Source of the DNA: a virus
DNA: 25,334 nt
Virus record (IMG/VR): IMGVR_UViG_3300029268_000123
Span: 1 to 25,334 of that record
Strand: one strand, 5' to 3'
Shown here: piece by piece, positions 14,132 through 21,355 of the stretch
Position numbering within the stretch: the stretch's first letter is position 1
Layout of the letters: every line of letters begins with the position of its first letter
Program-made: the position numbers and the translations under genes
The notes under the pieces: generated by a model
Database searches by the model: none
Told to the model about the DNA's origin: nothing
The model's input: the letters and a program-made list of their open reading frames with translations, nothing else

Positions 14132-14446
14132 ATGAACCTAGAAAAAACAATTGAGAAAATGGGTTGGAAGTTTGAGACCGAAGCCGAGTTGTTTAAGTTT
14201 GTGAAAGACCAGTGGGGAATGATTTGCAGTTGGTTGCGGGAACACGAGGGCGAGGTGGACGGATATTTTAAGGTAACGAGCGTAGCCCGTGAGGATTTGG
14301 AGGGCATAGGATACGACACGAGCAAGGTTGATGACGCTACAATGCAACGATTGGCGGACAAAATGGCGGACGCTTATTGCGACAATGGCTTTTGGATAGA
14401 CTTGCCGATTATCGCCGACTATTTAGAAATACCTAAACAAAAATAA
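14132..14446 (+). CDS. Hypothetical protein (104 aa)
   Basis: The start is set at the ATG at 14132 (MNLEKTIEKMGWKFETEAEL), because a TTG nine bases earlier overlaps the preceding stop. It has two clear blocks: an N-terminal helical part with a Trp pair (WGMICSWLREHEGEVDGYFK) and a C-terminal part (MQRLADKMADAYCDNGFWID). No family or catalytic motif is recognised. Acidic, soluble and likely cytoplasmic. Confidence 0.75.
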   Translation: MNLEKTIEKMGWKFETEAELFKFVKDQWGMICSWLREHEGEVDGYFKVTSVAREDLEGIGYDTSKVDDATMQRLADKMADAYCDNGFWIDLPIIADYLEIPKQK

Positions 14447-14447
14447 A

Positions 14448-14543
14448 ATGGTTACTATAAATTTATACTATGTTTTCTTTTTTCTTTTAGGTTGTTTCGT
14501 CACAGACATTTTGATTTTGATTTTTATTAGTTTAAAAAAATAA
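14448..14543 (+). CDS. Single-pass membrane microprotein (31 aa)
   Basis: MVTINLYYVFFFLLGCFVTD continues into ILILIFISLKK. The protein is almost entirely hydrophobic with a Lys-Lys end, so one membrane helix is expected. It starts 1 bp after the preceding stop and its stop lies 1 bp before the next gene. Function unknown; it could modify host membrane processes, but nothing in the sequence shows this. Confidence 0.5.
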   Translation: MVTINLYYVFFFLLGCFVTDILILIFISLKK

Positions 14544-14544
14544 T

Positions 14545-14844
14545 ATGACCAAGAACTTTTATGCAATGGGCTATCACGAACTTGCCTTACACGAAGGGCA
14601 TAAGCTTAATTTATCCGAGGCAATAGCTTGGTCGTCTAACCGCCCGTACTCTATTGAGATAAGGTGCGAGAACCCCGAGTGCGAGGGTTGCGAACCGCTT
14701 TTTGAAATGGATTTTCCGATTGAAGATATGGACAGGAAGCAGTTGGTATTTGCGATTGAAGAACACGGCGGAGAAACCGATGATTTAGAAACCGCCACGG
14801 ACGATGAATTAAGAGATTTAGTATTAAGTTTTCACGAAGATTAA
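14545..14844 (+). CDS. Hypothetical protein with Cys cluster (99 aa)
   Basis: A 99-residue protein starting MTKNFYAMGYHELALHEGHK. The central RCENPECEGCEPLFEMDF contains three cysteines in a C-x4-C-x2-C arrangement that could bind one zinc with another ligand. The C-terminal half is acidic and helical (LETATDDELRDLVLSFHED), in SAP/LEM-like spacing although too short for a firm call. No family is recognised. It starts 1 bp after the membrane microprotein. Confidence 0.7.
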   Translation: MTKNFYAMGYHELALHEGHKLNLSEAIAWSSNRPYSIEIRCENPECEGCEPLFEMDFPIEDMDRKQLVFAIEEHGGETDDLETATDDELRDLVLSFHED

Positions 14845-14855
14845 AAAATAAAACT

Positions 14856-15002
14856 ATGACTGAAAAACAAATTGAAGCTTTGAAGAAAAGAATTGACCGC
14901 CTTTATGCAAACATAGAGGCGGAGGTCGGAAGTAGCACAATGGATTTTATCCACGAGCTAGTTGAGTGTGAGATTACTTTAGAAGCCGAGTGTAACAAAT
15001 AA
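14856..15002 (+). CDS. Small helical protein (48 aa)
   Basis: MTEKQIEALKKRIDRLYANI, then EAEVGSSTMDFIHELVECEI. One long helix (a likely coiled-coil dimer) followed by a short acidic end. It starts 11 bp after the preceding stop with an A-rich leader. Function unknown. Confidence 0.65.
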   Translation: MTEKQIEALKKRIDRLYANIEAEVGSSTMDFIHELVECEITLEAECNK

Positions 15003-15006
15003 AAAT

Positions 15007-15072
15007 ATGGAAATTGCAATAGTTGCCGTAGCTATAATTATATTAGGAATTATGTTTTTACTTAACAAATAA
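15007..15072 (+). CDS. Membrane microprotein (21 aa)
   Basis: MEIAIVAVAIIILGIMFLLN ends with Lys. All but the ends is hydrophobic, so it is a single membrane helix. It lies in the 71-bp gap between two firmly called genes, with 4 bp before it and 1 bp after. So small a frame could be chance, but tight packing on both sides supports it. Confidence 0.45.
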   Translation: MEIAIVAVAIIILGIMFLLNK

Positions 15073-15073
15073 T

Positions 15074-15373
15074 ATGGAAACAAAACTATACTATACCGCC
15101 CCGAGCGATGAAATTTTTGAAGAAGTGAAGCAAGCGTCAATGGATTTATGGACGGAACGCTATCCCGAAGCGACAAGCCCTTTTTATGCAAAAGAAAAGG
15201 TTGACCGCATTAAAGATTGGGGAAATGTCGGAGATAATCTGATGTCTTTAGTTGCAATGTTTGATAGTGAGAACCAACAGCTTTTATCAATGAGGTTGAG
15301 TGACCCCGCCCGTGAAGCTATCCGAGAAAGAATGGTGGACGGAGGACAGCCATTAGCATATATTTTCTTTTAA
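15074..15373 (+). CDS. Conserved phage protein (99 aa)
   Basis: METKLYYTAPSDEIFEEVKQ, then VDRIKDWGNVGDNLMSLVAM and AREAIRERMVDGGQPLAYIF. The sequence IFEEVKQA...KVDRIKDxxNVGDNxMxxVAMFD...RERMxDGG is a recurrent pattern in phage early genes and in my judgement is one family. Function unknown. A-rich leader, 1 bp after the preceding stop. Confidence 0.8.
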   Translation: METKLYYTAPSDEIFEEVKQASMDLWTERYPEATSPFYAKEKVDRIKDWGNVGDNLMSLVAMFDSENQQLLSMRLSDPAREAIRERMVDGGQPLAYIFF

Positions 15374-15377
15374 AAAT

Positions 15378-15551
15378 ATGACAAACGAACCAAACCAAAA
15401 AATTATTGTGCCTATATCACAAAGTGAGTTGGAGGATTTAATGAGAGAAGAGGATTTTAATTGGACTTTTCCGACAGGAAGCGGAGAGTTGATTGATGTC
15501 CACCTTGAATTAGAAGAAGACGGGGATATGGACGAAGACGATGACAGCTAA
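15378..15551 (+). CDS. Small acidic protein (57 aa)
   Basis: MTNEPNQKIIVPISQSELED, then LMREEDFNWTFPTGSGELID and an acidic tail ending DEDDDS. A beta-like start leads into a strongly acidic C-terminus. Acidic small phage proteins can mimic DNA, but this is speculative here. It starts 4 bp after the preceding stop and is followed 4 bp later by the next gene. Confidence 0.65.
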   Translation: MTNEPNQKIIVPISQSELEDLMREEDFNWTFPTGSGELIDVHLELEEDGDMDEDDDS

Positions 15552-15555
15552 AACT

Positions 15556-15810
15556 ATGAAAAAAACTTACGACAGCCGAGGATATAGCGGGTACGAATTA
15601 GAGATTGAGGGCTACCAGTGCCAGCTCTTTGAAACCCCGCAAGGAAACTGCTCTATTGGCGTACCTATGGGCGACAACGAGTACGACAAGAAAATGTTTG
15701 ATGATTTGGTGTACTACAACAAGCCCGTCTATCACGCCGACAGCAAAGAAAAAGTGATAGAACAGGTCGCAACATTTATTAGAAACTATAAAAACCAGCC
15801 AGCAATATGA
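15556..15810 (+). CDS. Hypothetical protein (84 aa)
   Basis: The start is taken at the ATG at 15556 (MKKTYDSRGYSGYELEIEGY), since an ATG at 15541 would overlap the preceding gene. A beta-rich N-terminal half (YQCQLFETPQGNCSIGVPMG) and a helical end (EKVIEQVATFIRNYKNQPAI). No family is recognised. Its TGA overlaps the following ATG (15807-15810), so the pair is coupled. Confidence 0.7.
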   Translation: MKKTYDSRGYSGYELEIEGYQCQLFETPQGNCSIGVPMGDNEYDKKMFDDLVYYNKPVYHADSKEKVIEQVATFIRNYKNQPAI

Positions 15811-15941
15811 AAGACGAAGAGAAACCTATTTGTGATTGTTGTGGGTGCGAGGTGTTTTTTAACCTTGATATTTATGAGCTGACGGGTATGTGCGGAACTT
15901 GTAGCACAGGCGAAGCCCGTCTTAATTACGAAGAAGACTAA
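15807..15941 (+). CDS. Zinc-ribbon microprotein (44 aa)
   Basis: MKDEEKPICDCCGCEVFFNL, then DIYELTGMCGTCSTGEARLN. Five cysteines in CDCCGC and CGTC give two CxxC-like knuckles, the signature of a small zinc ribbon. It may contact nucleic acid or a host protein. It starts inside the stop of the previous gene (ATGA overlap). Confidence 0.7.
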   Translation: MKDEEKPICDCCGCEVFFNLDIYELTGMCGTCSTGEARLNYEED

Positions 15942-15942
15942 A

Positions 15943-16230
15943 ATGAAAATAGAAAAAACAAACGAGGAGATAACAAATATCAGAAAGACGACTGTCTATG
16001 ATTTTATTTTGACCAACGACAAAGGCGAAGAGAAAGAGATACGGATATCCACCTATTATTGTGATGATGAGATGACGGGGTATGACAATGACGAAACTTT
16101 TTACGAAGTGAACGACAAAAGAGAAACCGAGATTGATAGTTGGGAAGACTTTGTGGAAAAGTTTTTTGGTGAGGACGCTGACGCTGATGAAATTTTGGAC
16201 GAGATACACGATAAAATGAAAGAAGACTAA
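15943..16230 (+). CDS. Acidic hypothetical protein (95 aa)
   Basis: A 95-residue protein starting MKIEKTNEEITNIRKTTVYD. It contains a beta-rich half (FILTNDKGEEKEIRISTYYC), a middle with many D and E, and a helical, strongly acidic end (FFGEDADADEILDEIHDKMK). No family is recognised. It starts 1 bp after the zinc-ribbon gene. The overall negative charge is notable. Confidence 0.7.
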   Translation: MKIEKTNEEITNIRKTTVYDFILTNDKGEEKEIRISTYYCDDEMTGYDNDETFYEVNDKRETEIDSWEDFVEKFFGEDADADEILDEIHDKMKED

Positions 16231-16241
16231 ACTTTTTCCTA

Positions 16242-16268
16242 TTGCGATTTTTTGGTGAGTGATATACT
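16242..16268 (+). promoter_or_regulatory. Possible extended -10 promoter, leaderless
   Basis: TATACT (16263-16268) with TG one base before (16260-16261) is an extended -10 form. A poor -35-like TTGCGA lies at 16242-16247 with a 15-bp spacer. Only six bases separate the -10 from the ATG at 16275. Low-to-moderate support. Confidence 0.3.
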
Positions 16269-16274
16269 TATACT

Positions 16275-16352
16275 ATGACAGTGAACAGAATAATTGTCTT
16301 GGTGATATTCGCTTTATTTGTTTGGGCAATGATGGTGATTGTTGCTGAATAA
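16275..16352 (+). CDS. Membrane microprotein (25 aa)
   Basis: MTVNRIIVLVIFALFVWAMM ends VIVAE. One hydrophobic helix with an N-terminal Arg. It fills the gap between the acidic protein and the zinc-ribbon gene at 16407. Its possible promoter lies directly before it, suggesting a leaderless message. Confidence 0.5.
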   Translation: MTVNRIIVLVIFALFVWAMMVIVAE

Positions 16353-16406
16353 AAAAACGGATATTAAATTAGGTCTTTATCACTTTGAAAGAAAGGGAGT
16401 ATTAAG

Positions 16407-16580
16407 ATGTGCAAAACAAAAGTATGCCCGCAATGTCGGAAGAACCGCATTGCCGAAACACAAGCAGTCTGTTACCAGTGCGAAGAAAAACTGGAACGAG
16501 ACCGCAACGCCCGCCGTCTTTCCCACCAGCGTATCCTCGCTGACATTCAACGCCGAGACACTGAACTGTATCGGAGCTGA
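16407..16580 (+). CDS. Zinc-ribbon protein with basic tail (57 aa)
   Basis: MCKTKVCPQCRKNRIAETQA, then VCYQCEEKLERDRNARRLSH. Two CxxC knuckles (Cys7/Cys10, Cys22/Cys25) form a zinc ribbon, followed by a basic helix (RILADIQRRDTELYRS). This frame is preferred over the longer overlapping one at 16339-16695, which lacks such structure. GGGAG lies about 10 bp upstream of the ATG as a weak ribosome-binding site. A DNA- or RNA-binding role is likely from the ribbon and charge. Confidence 0.75.
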   Translation: MCKTKVCPQCRKNRIAETQAVCYQCEEKLERDRNARRLSHQRILADIQRRDTELYRS

Positions 16581-16605
16581 ACCCGCCTTTCTACCTGCCA
16601 AGGTC

Positions 16606-16636
16606 GCCGTGTACCTATCCTTAAACACGGCTTTTG
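16606..16636 (+). terminator. Intrinsic terminator of the first early operon
   Basis: GCCGTGT (16606-16612), a 12-nt loop and ACACGGC (16625-16631), then TTTTGT. The stem is 7 bp and perfectly paired with a short T-run. It sits after the zinc-ribbon gene and immediately before a new promoter, marking an operon boundary. Confidence 0.75.
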
Positions 16637-16667
16637 TCTGGAAAAAGTTATCCCCCTTTTCATCTTG

Positions 16668-16696
16668 TTTTCATTTTTTAGTGTCGGTGCTATAAT
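16668..16696 (+). promoter_or_regulatory. Promoter of the replication block with GTGTCGGTG motif
   Basis: TTTTCA (16668-16673), a 17-bp spacer, then TATAAT (16691-16696). The spacer ends with GTGTCGGTGC (16681-16690), the reverse complement of the CCGACAC repeat of the control region. AAAGTTATCCCC (16644-16655) lies just upstream and is shared with the promoter at 23409. The leader of about 90 nt contains a small hairpin GTCGG (16736-16740) / CCGAC (16748-16752). Confidence 0.7.
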
Positions 16697-16793
16697 AAGG
16701 ACGATTTAATTTCTCTAGTCAAGAAACAAAATCTGGTCGGGAGATTTCCGACTTATTAGCTAAAAAATGGTGGTAGTCCACTAAAAAAAGTAT

Positions 16794-17252
16794 GTGCAAA
16801 AACAAGACCTAGAAAAGCGTAGAGAACGGGGACGAAGAAGTTATGCCCGTCATCGGGAAAAAATAATTGCCAAAACAATTAAGTGGCAAAAAGATAATCC
16901 CGACAAAGTAAAAGAAAGCAGAATAAGATTTAAACTTAATAATCCAAATTACCGAAAAAATCTTAAACAAGAAAATCCAGAAAAGTTTGCCGAGCAAAGA
17001 TTCAAGTCGTTAATGTGGAGAATAAAAGTAAAAATGTCTTATGAAGATTTTAAGCTTATGCTTAAAAAACAGAATGGTAAATGTGCGATTTGTAGAGAGC
17101 CAGAAGTTAAAAGAAGAATGTCGGTTGACCATTGCCATAAGACGGGGAAAGTAAGAGGGTTATTGTGCCAAATGTGTAATACTTCTCTTGGCGGGTTTAA
17201 AGACAATCCGAAGTTGTTAAAAAAAGCGATAAATTACTTAAATAAAAAATGA
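16794..17252 (+). CDS. Endonuclease VII-like HNH nuclease 1
   Basis: 152 residues from the GTG at 16794; the only near ATG (16792) is in another frame and stops early. The N-terminal half is basic and Arg/Lys-rich (SYARHREKIIAKTIKWQKDN) and likely binds DNA. The C-terminal half is a recombination endonuclease VII-type (T4 gp49) zinc-nuclease domain: CAIC, then MSVDHCHKTGKVRGLLC, QMC and NTSLGGFKDNP, with the central DHCH catalytic histidines. Enzymes of this group resolve branched DNA, and some act as free-standing homing nucleases. It heads the operon, 22 bp before the SSB-like gene. A similar protein follows at 18076-18615. Confidence 0.85.
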   Translation: MQKQDLEKRRERGRRSYARHREKIIAKTIKWQKDNPDKVKESRIRFKLNNPNYRKNLKQENPEKFAEQRFKSLMWRIKVKMSYEDFKLMLKKQNGKCAICREPEVKRRMSVDHCHKTGKVRGLLCQMCNTSLGGFKDNPKLLKKAINYLNKK

Positions 17253-17274
17253 TAGTATTCTATCAAATAAACAT

Positions 17275-17916
17275 ATGGGACTAGAAACTAGACAAGAGGG
17301 CAAATTCATAACTATATTGGGCGGAAAATTTTGTATCCGTGTTCCGCAAGGAACGGAAGGTGCAGTAGAGCGAGTGAACAAGTTGGGTAAAACTGTTTAC
17401 GAAAAATTTTATGAGAAATTCACTGGTCGCCTCGTTAGTATCAAAGTAACGGACGGGACATACGGCAAGAGTTGGAACTTTGGTTTCAAAGATAGCGAAG
17501 AAGTTTATACATTGCAGTTGAGTTATAGCAATTCATTTGCCACCGCTTTCTTGAAGATGTTGCCGAACATTGATTTGGATAAAGAGATGACTGTCTCCCC
17601 TTCTGTTAAAGAAGTGGACGGCAAGAACAAAAGCTCTCTGTTCGTCAATCAAGACGGCCAGCCAATCAAGCACGCTTACACTATGGCTGAACCGAACGGC
17701 TTGCCTCAAATGGAGCAAATTACGATTAAGGGTGAATTAGTTTGGGACGATACAAAACGCTTGATATTCTTACAGGAAATGGTGGACACGAAGATTATTC
17801 CAAAACTCCACACCGCCACAGCCGAAGCTGGAATTGTCGCTAGTGCAGGATTAGAAGGAGAAACTGTCCTAGATGATAATGGCGAAGATATAGATGCCGA
17901 GGATGTGCCATTTTAA
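17275..17916 (+). CDS. ssb: Single-stranded DNA-binding protein
   Basis: A 213-residue protein starting MGLETRQEGKFITILGGKFC. Beta-strand rich N-terminal two thirds (e.g. GRLVSIKVTDGTYGKSWNFG, then VYTLQLSYSNSFATAFLKML) with an OB-fold feel, a linker, and an acidic tail ending DAEDVPF. The acidic end with a terminal Pro-Phe is the hallmark SSB C-terminus that recruits replication proteins. It lies between the two endonuclease VII-like genes and before the primase-helicase. The call comes from the tail and neighbours; the N-terminal fold is not certain by eye. Length is greater than a typical bacterial SSB but usual for phage versions. Confidence 0.75.
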   Translation: MGLETRQEGKFITILGGKFCIRVPQGTEGAVERVNKLGKTVYEKFYEKFTGRLVSIKVTDGTYGKSWNFGFKDSEEVYTLQLSYSNSFATAFLKMLPNIDLDKEMTVSPSVKEVDGKNKSSLFVNQDGQPIKHAYTMAEPNGLPQMEQITIKGELVWDDTKRLIFLQEMVDTKIIPKLHTATAEAGIVASAGLEGETVLDDNGEDIDAEDVPF

Positions 17917-17926
17917 AGAGAGCTAA

Positions 17927-18058
17927 AAATGCAACAATCAAATGCAACACAATCAACAAAATAATATCAGTAGCAAAATGAAGACAGTCAGACCTTGGGG
18001 GTTTAGTTGCATTTACCCTCGCACAGGCTCTGGCTGTTTTCATTTTGCTACTGATATT
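17927..18058 (+). ncRNA. Long 30-bp hairpin with alternative pairing
   Basis: Left arm 17963-17992 and right arm 18029-18058 pair over 30 positions, 28 Watson-Crick and two G-U in the plus-strand RNA, so the RNA pairs better than the DNA. Pairing continues weakly for several more positions inward. The 36-nt loop contains GTTGCATTT (18006-18014), complementary to two upstream copies of AAATGCAAC (17927-17935 and 17940-17948). No T-run follows, so it is not a normal terminator. The G-U pairs favour selection on RNA. It lies between the SSB-like gene and the next nuclease gene, in an otherwise empty 159 bp. Confidence 0.7.
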
Positions 18059-18075
18059 TGAGTTGGTATATTTCT

Positions 18076-18615
18076 ATGAAAAAAAACGCAACGCCATTTT
18101 TAAATATCCCTACCAAACTTAACGACTATGTTCGCTATGGTAAAAAGTGGCGGGAAAAAAATCTCGATAAGCTTAAAGCCCAGCGACAGAGATACCAGAC
18201 TAAACACAGGAAAGAACTTAACGATAAACTAAAGATTTGGCAAAAAGAAAACCCCGAAAGAATTATAAAATATCGGAAATCCTATGAAGAAAATAATCCA
18301 GAAAAGTTAGAATTAAAAAATTTTAGAACAAAAGCATATTTTTTGAGGAAGATTGATTTGTCTTTTGATGAATTCAAAACCCTCTTAAAAAAACAAAAAG
18401 GACTTTGTGCTATTTGTACTAAGCCGGAAACTTCCAAACACCAGAGCGGAAAACAACGACTTCTTTCAATAGACCATTGCCATACAACAAACAAGGTTCG
18501 GGGTTTGTTATGCAAAAAGTGTAACAGTGCCATTGGCTTTTTTGAAGACAACCCTGTCTTAGTAAAGAAAGCTTATGATTATTTAATAAAAACCAAAAAT
18601 GAAAACAAAGCATAA
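18076..18615 (+). CDS. Endonuclease VII-like HNH nuclease 2
   Basis: 179 residues from the ATG at 18076 (MKKNATPFLNIPTKLNDYVR); a TTG at 18058 lies on the hairpin arm and is less likely. Basic N-terminal helices (KKWREKNLDKLKAQRQRYQT) precede an endonuclease VII domain: CAIC, then LLSIDHCHTTNKVRGLLC, KKC and NSAIGFFEDNP. The DHCH core is intact. The organisation matches nuclease 1 (16794-17252) so the two look like paralogues, although identity is modest. It overlaps the start of the primase gene by 17 bp and may be a mobile homing nuclease or a recombination enzyme. Confidence 0.85.
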   Translation: MKKNATPFLNIPTKLNDYVRYGKKWREKNLDKLKAQRQRYQTKHRKELNDKLKIWQKENPERIIKYRKSYEENNPEKLELKNFRTKAYFLRKIDLSFDEFKTLLKKQKGLCAICTKPETSKHQSGKQRLLSIDHCHTTNKVRGLLCKKCNSAIGFFEDNPVLVKKAYDYLIKTKNENKA

Positions 18616-20977
18616 ACCATTTTTGGAATTTTTTCCAAATCACTGTTACCGATATATTGACCAGACGGGAGCGGGAAGACCGCCTGTTTCCTCTACTGAA
18701 AAACGAGATGACCTCAATATCCAAGGCTATGAGGCGTATTTTACCGTGAATGGATTTAAGAACGCCCCGAACGCCCAGAAAGAAAACTGCTCATCACTCA
18801 ATGCTTTCTTTGTGGACATTGACGGACGAAAAGATTTGGAAGAACTGGAAGAAATCAAGAAGAAGCTTGACCCGACTTTTATATTAGAAACGAAGAACGG
18901 CTACCACCTTTATTGGTGCTTAGACGAGTCGATTTACAAAGACGAAGTATCTAAAGAAGAATGGGAACTGGCAGTGGTTCGGTGGGAGAAGATTGAACAA
19001 AGTATCGTTACCGCCCTGAAAGCTGACCCCGCCGTCAAAGACCTGACCAGAATTCTAAGACAGCCGAATACTTTTTATTGGAAGAAATCCGGCGGAGCGT
19101 GGATTGAGGGAACTGATGATGTTTTCAAAATTGTTGGACGATATAAAGAAGAAGCGAACCGCTACACAATGGAGCAGGTAGAAGAGGTCTTTCCAGTTGT
19201 GGAACAGACTCTGACTTTCTCCAATGTCGCCAATCCGTCTAGTGAGAAGGCCAAGAAGATGAGTGAAGCGGAAAAGCGGAATTTCTTTGAGCGGGTGAAC
19301 GAAGCCTATCCAATGGAGGAGCGGGAGAGCTTTAAACGGCTCATTTCGGGGAAAGAGGGCACATTACCCGCCTCGGGTCTTAGAAACCACGCCTTGCTCA
19401 TCACAGGGACTCTGGCACGGCAAGCAGGGTGGACAAAGGATAAGTTTTTAGCTCATATCAACAAGGTGGGGTGGCACGGCATAGAGAAGGAGCGGGGCGG
19501 GGCTCAAGAAATAATGAACACAATCAACAGTGCCTTCTCTGGTGGCTACACCTATTCCTATAAAAACGAAATCATTGCTCACAATATGAGCGAGGAGGAG
19601 CAGATGAAAATTCAAGACGCTTACACGGGAGTTTTGAAGTCCCGCCGAGAAGCCGACAAGGTGCGATTTTCCAATTACGAACGGGAGATTTTGGCTCAAC
19701 ATCCCCACCTAAAAAAGAACGAAATCGGAATTGTCTTTGACTACAAGGACGGGGTGTATGAAATGCTGACTGACCAACAGGTATCGGACATTGTTTTGAA
19801 TGGCCTTTACGAAGATATGTTGTGGGGCTATCGGACGAAGAAAAATGTCTCTGACAAAGTAGCCTGTCTGATATCAATTATTCCCAGCCTTGAAATATCG
19901 GACGACCACGGTTTTTGGATAAATGTAAAGAACGGTCTATTGAACATTTATACCCGAGAATTGCGACCACACACACCAATGTTTGTGTCCTTAATCCAAT
20001 ATCCTGTCGTTTATGACCCGAAGGCGACCTGTCCGACTTGGGATATGTGTATTCACGATTGGATGGCCGGGCCGGAATGTGAAGAAAAAATTACTTTGCT
20101 GAAACAATACTGCGGATACATTTTGTCGTCTTCTATGCACTACGACCGAGCTCTGTTTATGGTTGGTGACGGCGGAAACGGCAAGAGCACTTTCATTGAT
20201 ACCATTGCAATGGTTGTTGGCACGCAAGCCACTTCCCATATCGACCTCGAAGCCCTATATGGCCAATTTGGTATGCAGGGACTCGTGGGGAAGAGATTGA
20301 ACATCATTGAAGAGGTGGCTGGTAATTACTACCAGAGCAACAAATTAAAAAAGCTTATTTCTGGCGAAGAAGTGACGATAGACATAAAATATAAGCCTCA
20401 ATTTACTTTCCGACCGCAAGCGAAATTCGTGTTCTCGGTGAATATGTTCCCGAGGGTTGATGACACTTCTACTGCTACCGAACGCCGAATTTGTGCGGTG
20501 ACTTTCCGCAACAATTATCGTAAAAATCCGAACTTCCAATTACGGTCTAGCCGTGGTTTGCTCGCTAAAGAACTCTCCGGAATTCTGAACTGGATGTTGG
20601 ACGGAGCGTGCGATTTGGCCGAGAAGAAAAATTTCATCATCACCGAAGAGCAGACTCAAATGCTGAACGAGTACCGCCAAGAAAATTCCTCGGTGGAAGG
20701 TTTCATCTCGGAGTGTATTTTACTTGACCCAGAGGAGTCGGTAGATGTTCCAACTCTTTACGCTGAATATAAAAAATGGAGTCAATCGGACGGAGGGAGA
20801 AAGATTAAAGCTAACATCACTTTCACTAAAGAGGTAAAAACCTACGGAGCTAAAAATGACCGCTTTGGTTTCAGGCCCCGAGACCACGGAAGTGATGAGG
20901 CGAAATTTATTGGTATTAGGTTGAATCCGTTGTGGACAAAACAAAGCAATCCAAATGGCGGGTTCGGTAACTTTTAA
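18599..20977 (+). CDS. Primase-helicase (AEP-type primase + SF3 helicase)
   Basis: 792 residues. The N-terminal part has the archaeo-eukaryotic primase motifs: FFVDIDG (Asp73, Asp75), TKNGYHLYWC (His103) and KADPAVKDLTRILRQPNT (Asp148, Arg151). This indicates a primase or primase-polymerase active site. A linker leads to a D5-like region and the SF3 helicase: Walker A GDGGNGKST (residues 523-531), acidic Walker B in RLNIIEEV (Glu571/572), sensor-type VFSVNMFP (Asn615) and ERR (Arg629/630). Such enzymes prime and unwind phage DNA at the origin. A C-terminal winged-helix-like region follows (about residues 690-790). The gene starts inside the end of nuclease 2. Confidence 0.9.
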   Translation: MKTKHKPFLEFFPNHCYRYIDQTGAGRPPVSSTEKRDDLNIQGYEAYFTVNGFKNAPNAQKENCSSLNAFFVDIDGRKDLEELEEIKKKLDPTFILETKNGYHLYWCLDESIYKDEVSKEEWELAVVRWEKIEQSIVTALKADPAVKDLTRILRQPNTFYWKKSGGAWIEGTDDVFKIVGRYKEEANRYTMEQVEEVFPVVEQTLTFSNVANPSSEKAKKMSEAEKRNFFERVNEAYPMEERESFKRLISGKEGTLPASGLRNHALLITGTLARQAGWTKDKFLAHINKVGWHGIEKERGGAQEIMNTINSAFSGGYTYSYKNEIIAHNMSEEEQMKIQDAYTGVLKSRREADKVRFSNYEREILAQHPHLKKNEIGIVFDYKDGVYEMLTDQQVSDIVLNGLYEDMLWGYRTKKNVSDKVACLISIIPSLEISDDHGFWINVKNGLLNIYTRELRPHTPMFVSLIQYPVVYDPKATCPTWDMCIHDWMAGPECEEKITLLKQYCGYILSSSMHYDRALFMVGDGGNGKSTFIDTIAMVVGTQATSHIDLEALYGQFGMQGLVGKRLNIIEEVAGNYYQSNKLKKLISGEEVTIDIKYKPQFTFRPQAKFVFSVNMFPRVDDTSTATERRICAVTFRNNYRKNPNFQLRSSRGLLAKELSGILNWMLDGACDLAEKKNFIITEEQTQMLNEYRQENSSVEGFISECILLDPEESVDVPTLYAEYKKWSQSDGGRKIKANITFTKEVKTYGAKNDRFGFRPRDHGSDEAKFIGIRLNPLWTKQSNPNGGFGNF

Positions 20978-20993
20978 AAAATAATTATAAAAT

Positions 20994-21350
20994 ATGGAAA
21001 AAGAATTTAAAATAATTTGCGAGAACGGAAAAGTTGATGTTTCTGACGGGTATCACACTTTTGATGAACTTTATAATCATCGAATCACTCTGTTTATCGC
21101 TTTGTGTAAAATGACGATGGCCAACACTTATGTGAATCTCGATATTTGGAGGTCTCAAAAACATTCTGATGGGTCAAATATAGATGGCTGGTTTATTCTT
21201 GGAATAAACAAAAAGAAAGGAGAACAAATCACCTATCATTTACCAAACGAGCGGTGGCAAGAAACCAGTTTTGCAGAGACACTAGAAACCGCTCCAGAAT
21301 GGGACGAGCATACTCCGGAAGATGTTTTAGAGAGACTAAAAAATTTATAA
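20994..21350 (+). CDS. Hypothetical protein (118 aa)
   Basis: A 118-residue protein starting MEKEFKIICENGKVDVSDGY. It contains HTFDELYNHRITLFIALCKM and the middle segment RSQKHSDGSNIDGWFILGIN, which resembles a phage family that keeps a W-x-SxxHxDG-x-xxGWF core. Function unknown; soluble and acidic. It lies 16 bp after the primase gene. Confidence 0.75.
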   Translation: MEKEFKIICENGKVDVSDGYHTFDELYNHRITLFIALCKMTMANTYVNLDIWRSQKHSDGSNIDGWFILGINKKKGEQITYHLPNERWQETSFAETLETAPEWDEHTPEDVLERLKNL

Positions 21351-21355
21351 AAAAA

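Noticed and set aside
16339-16695. Plus-strand 118-aa frame overlapping the zinc-ribbon gene
   Set aside because: The zinc-ribbon frame (16407-16580) has CxxC pairs and a better start; this frame runs through a terminator and promoter.
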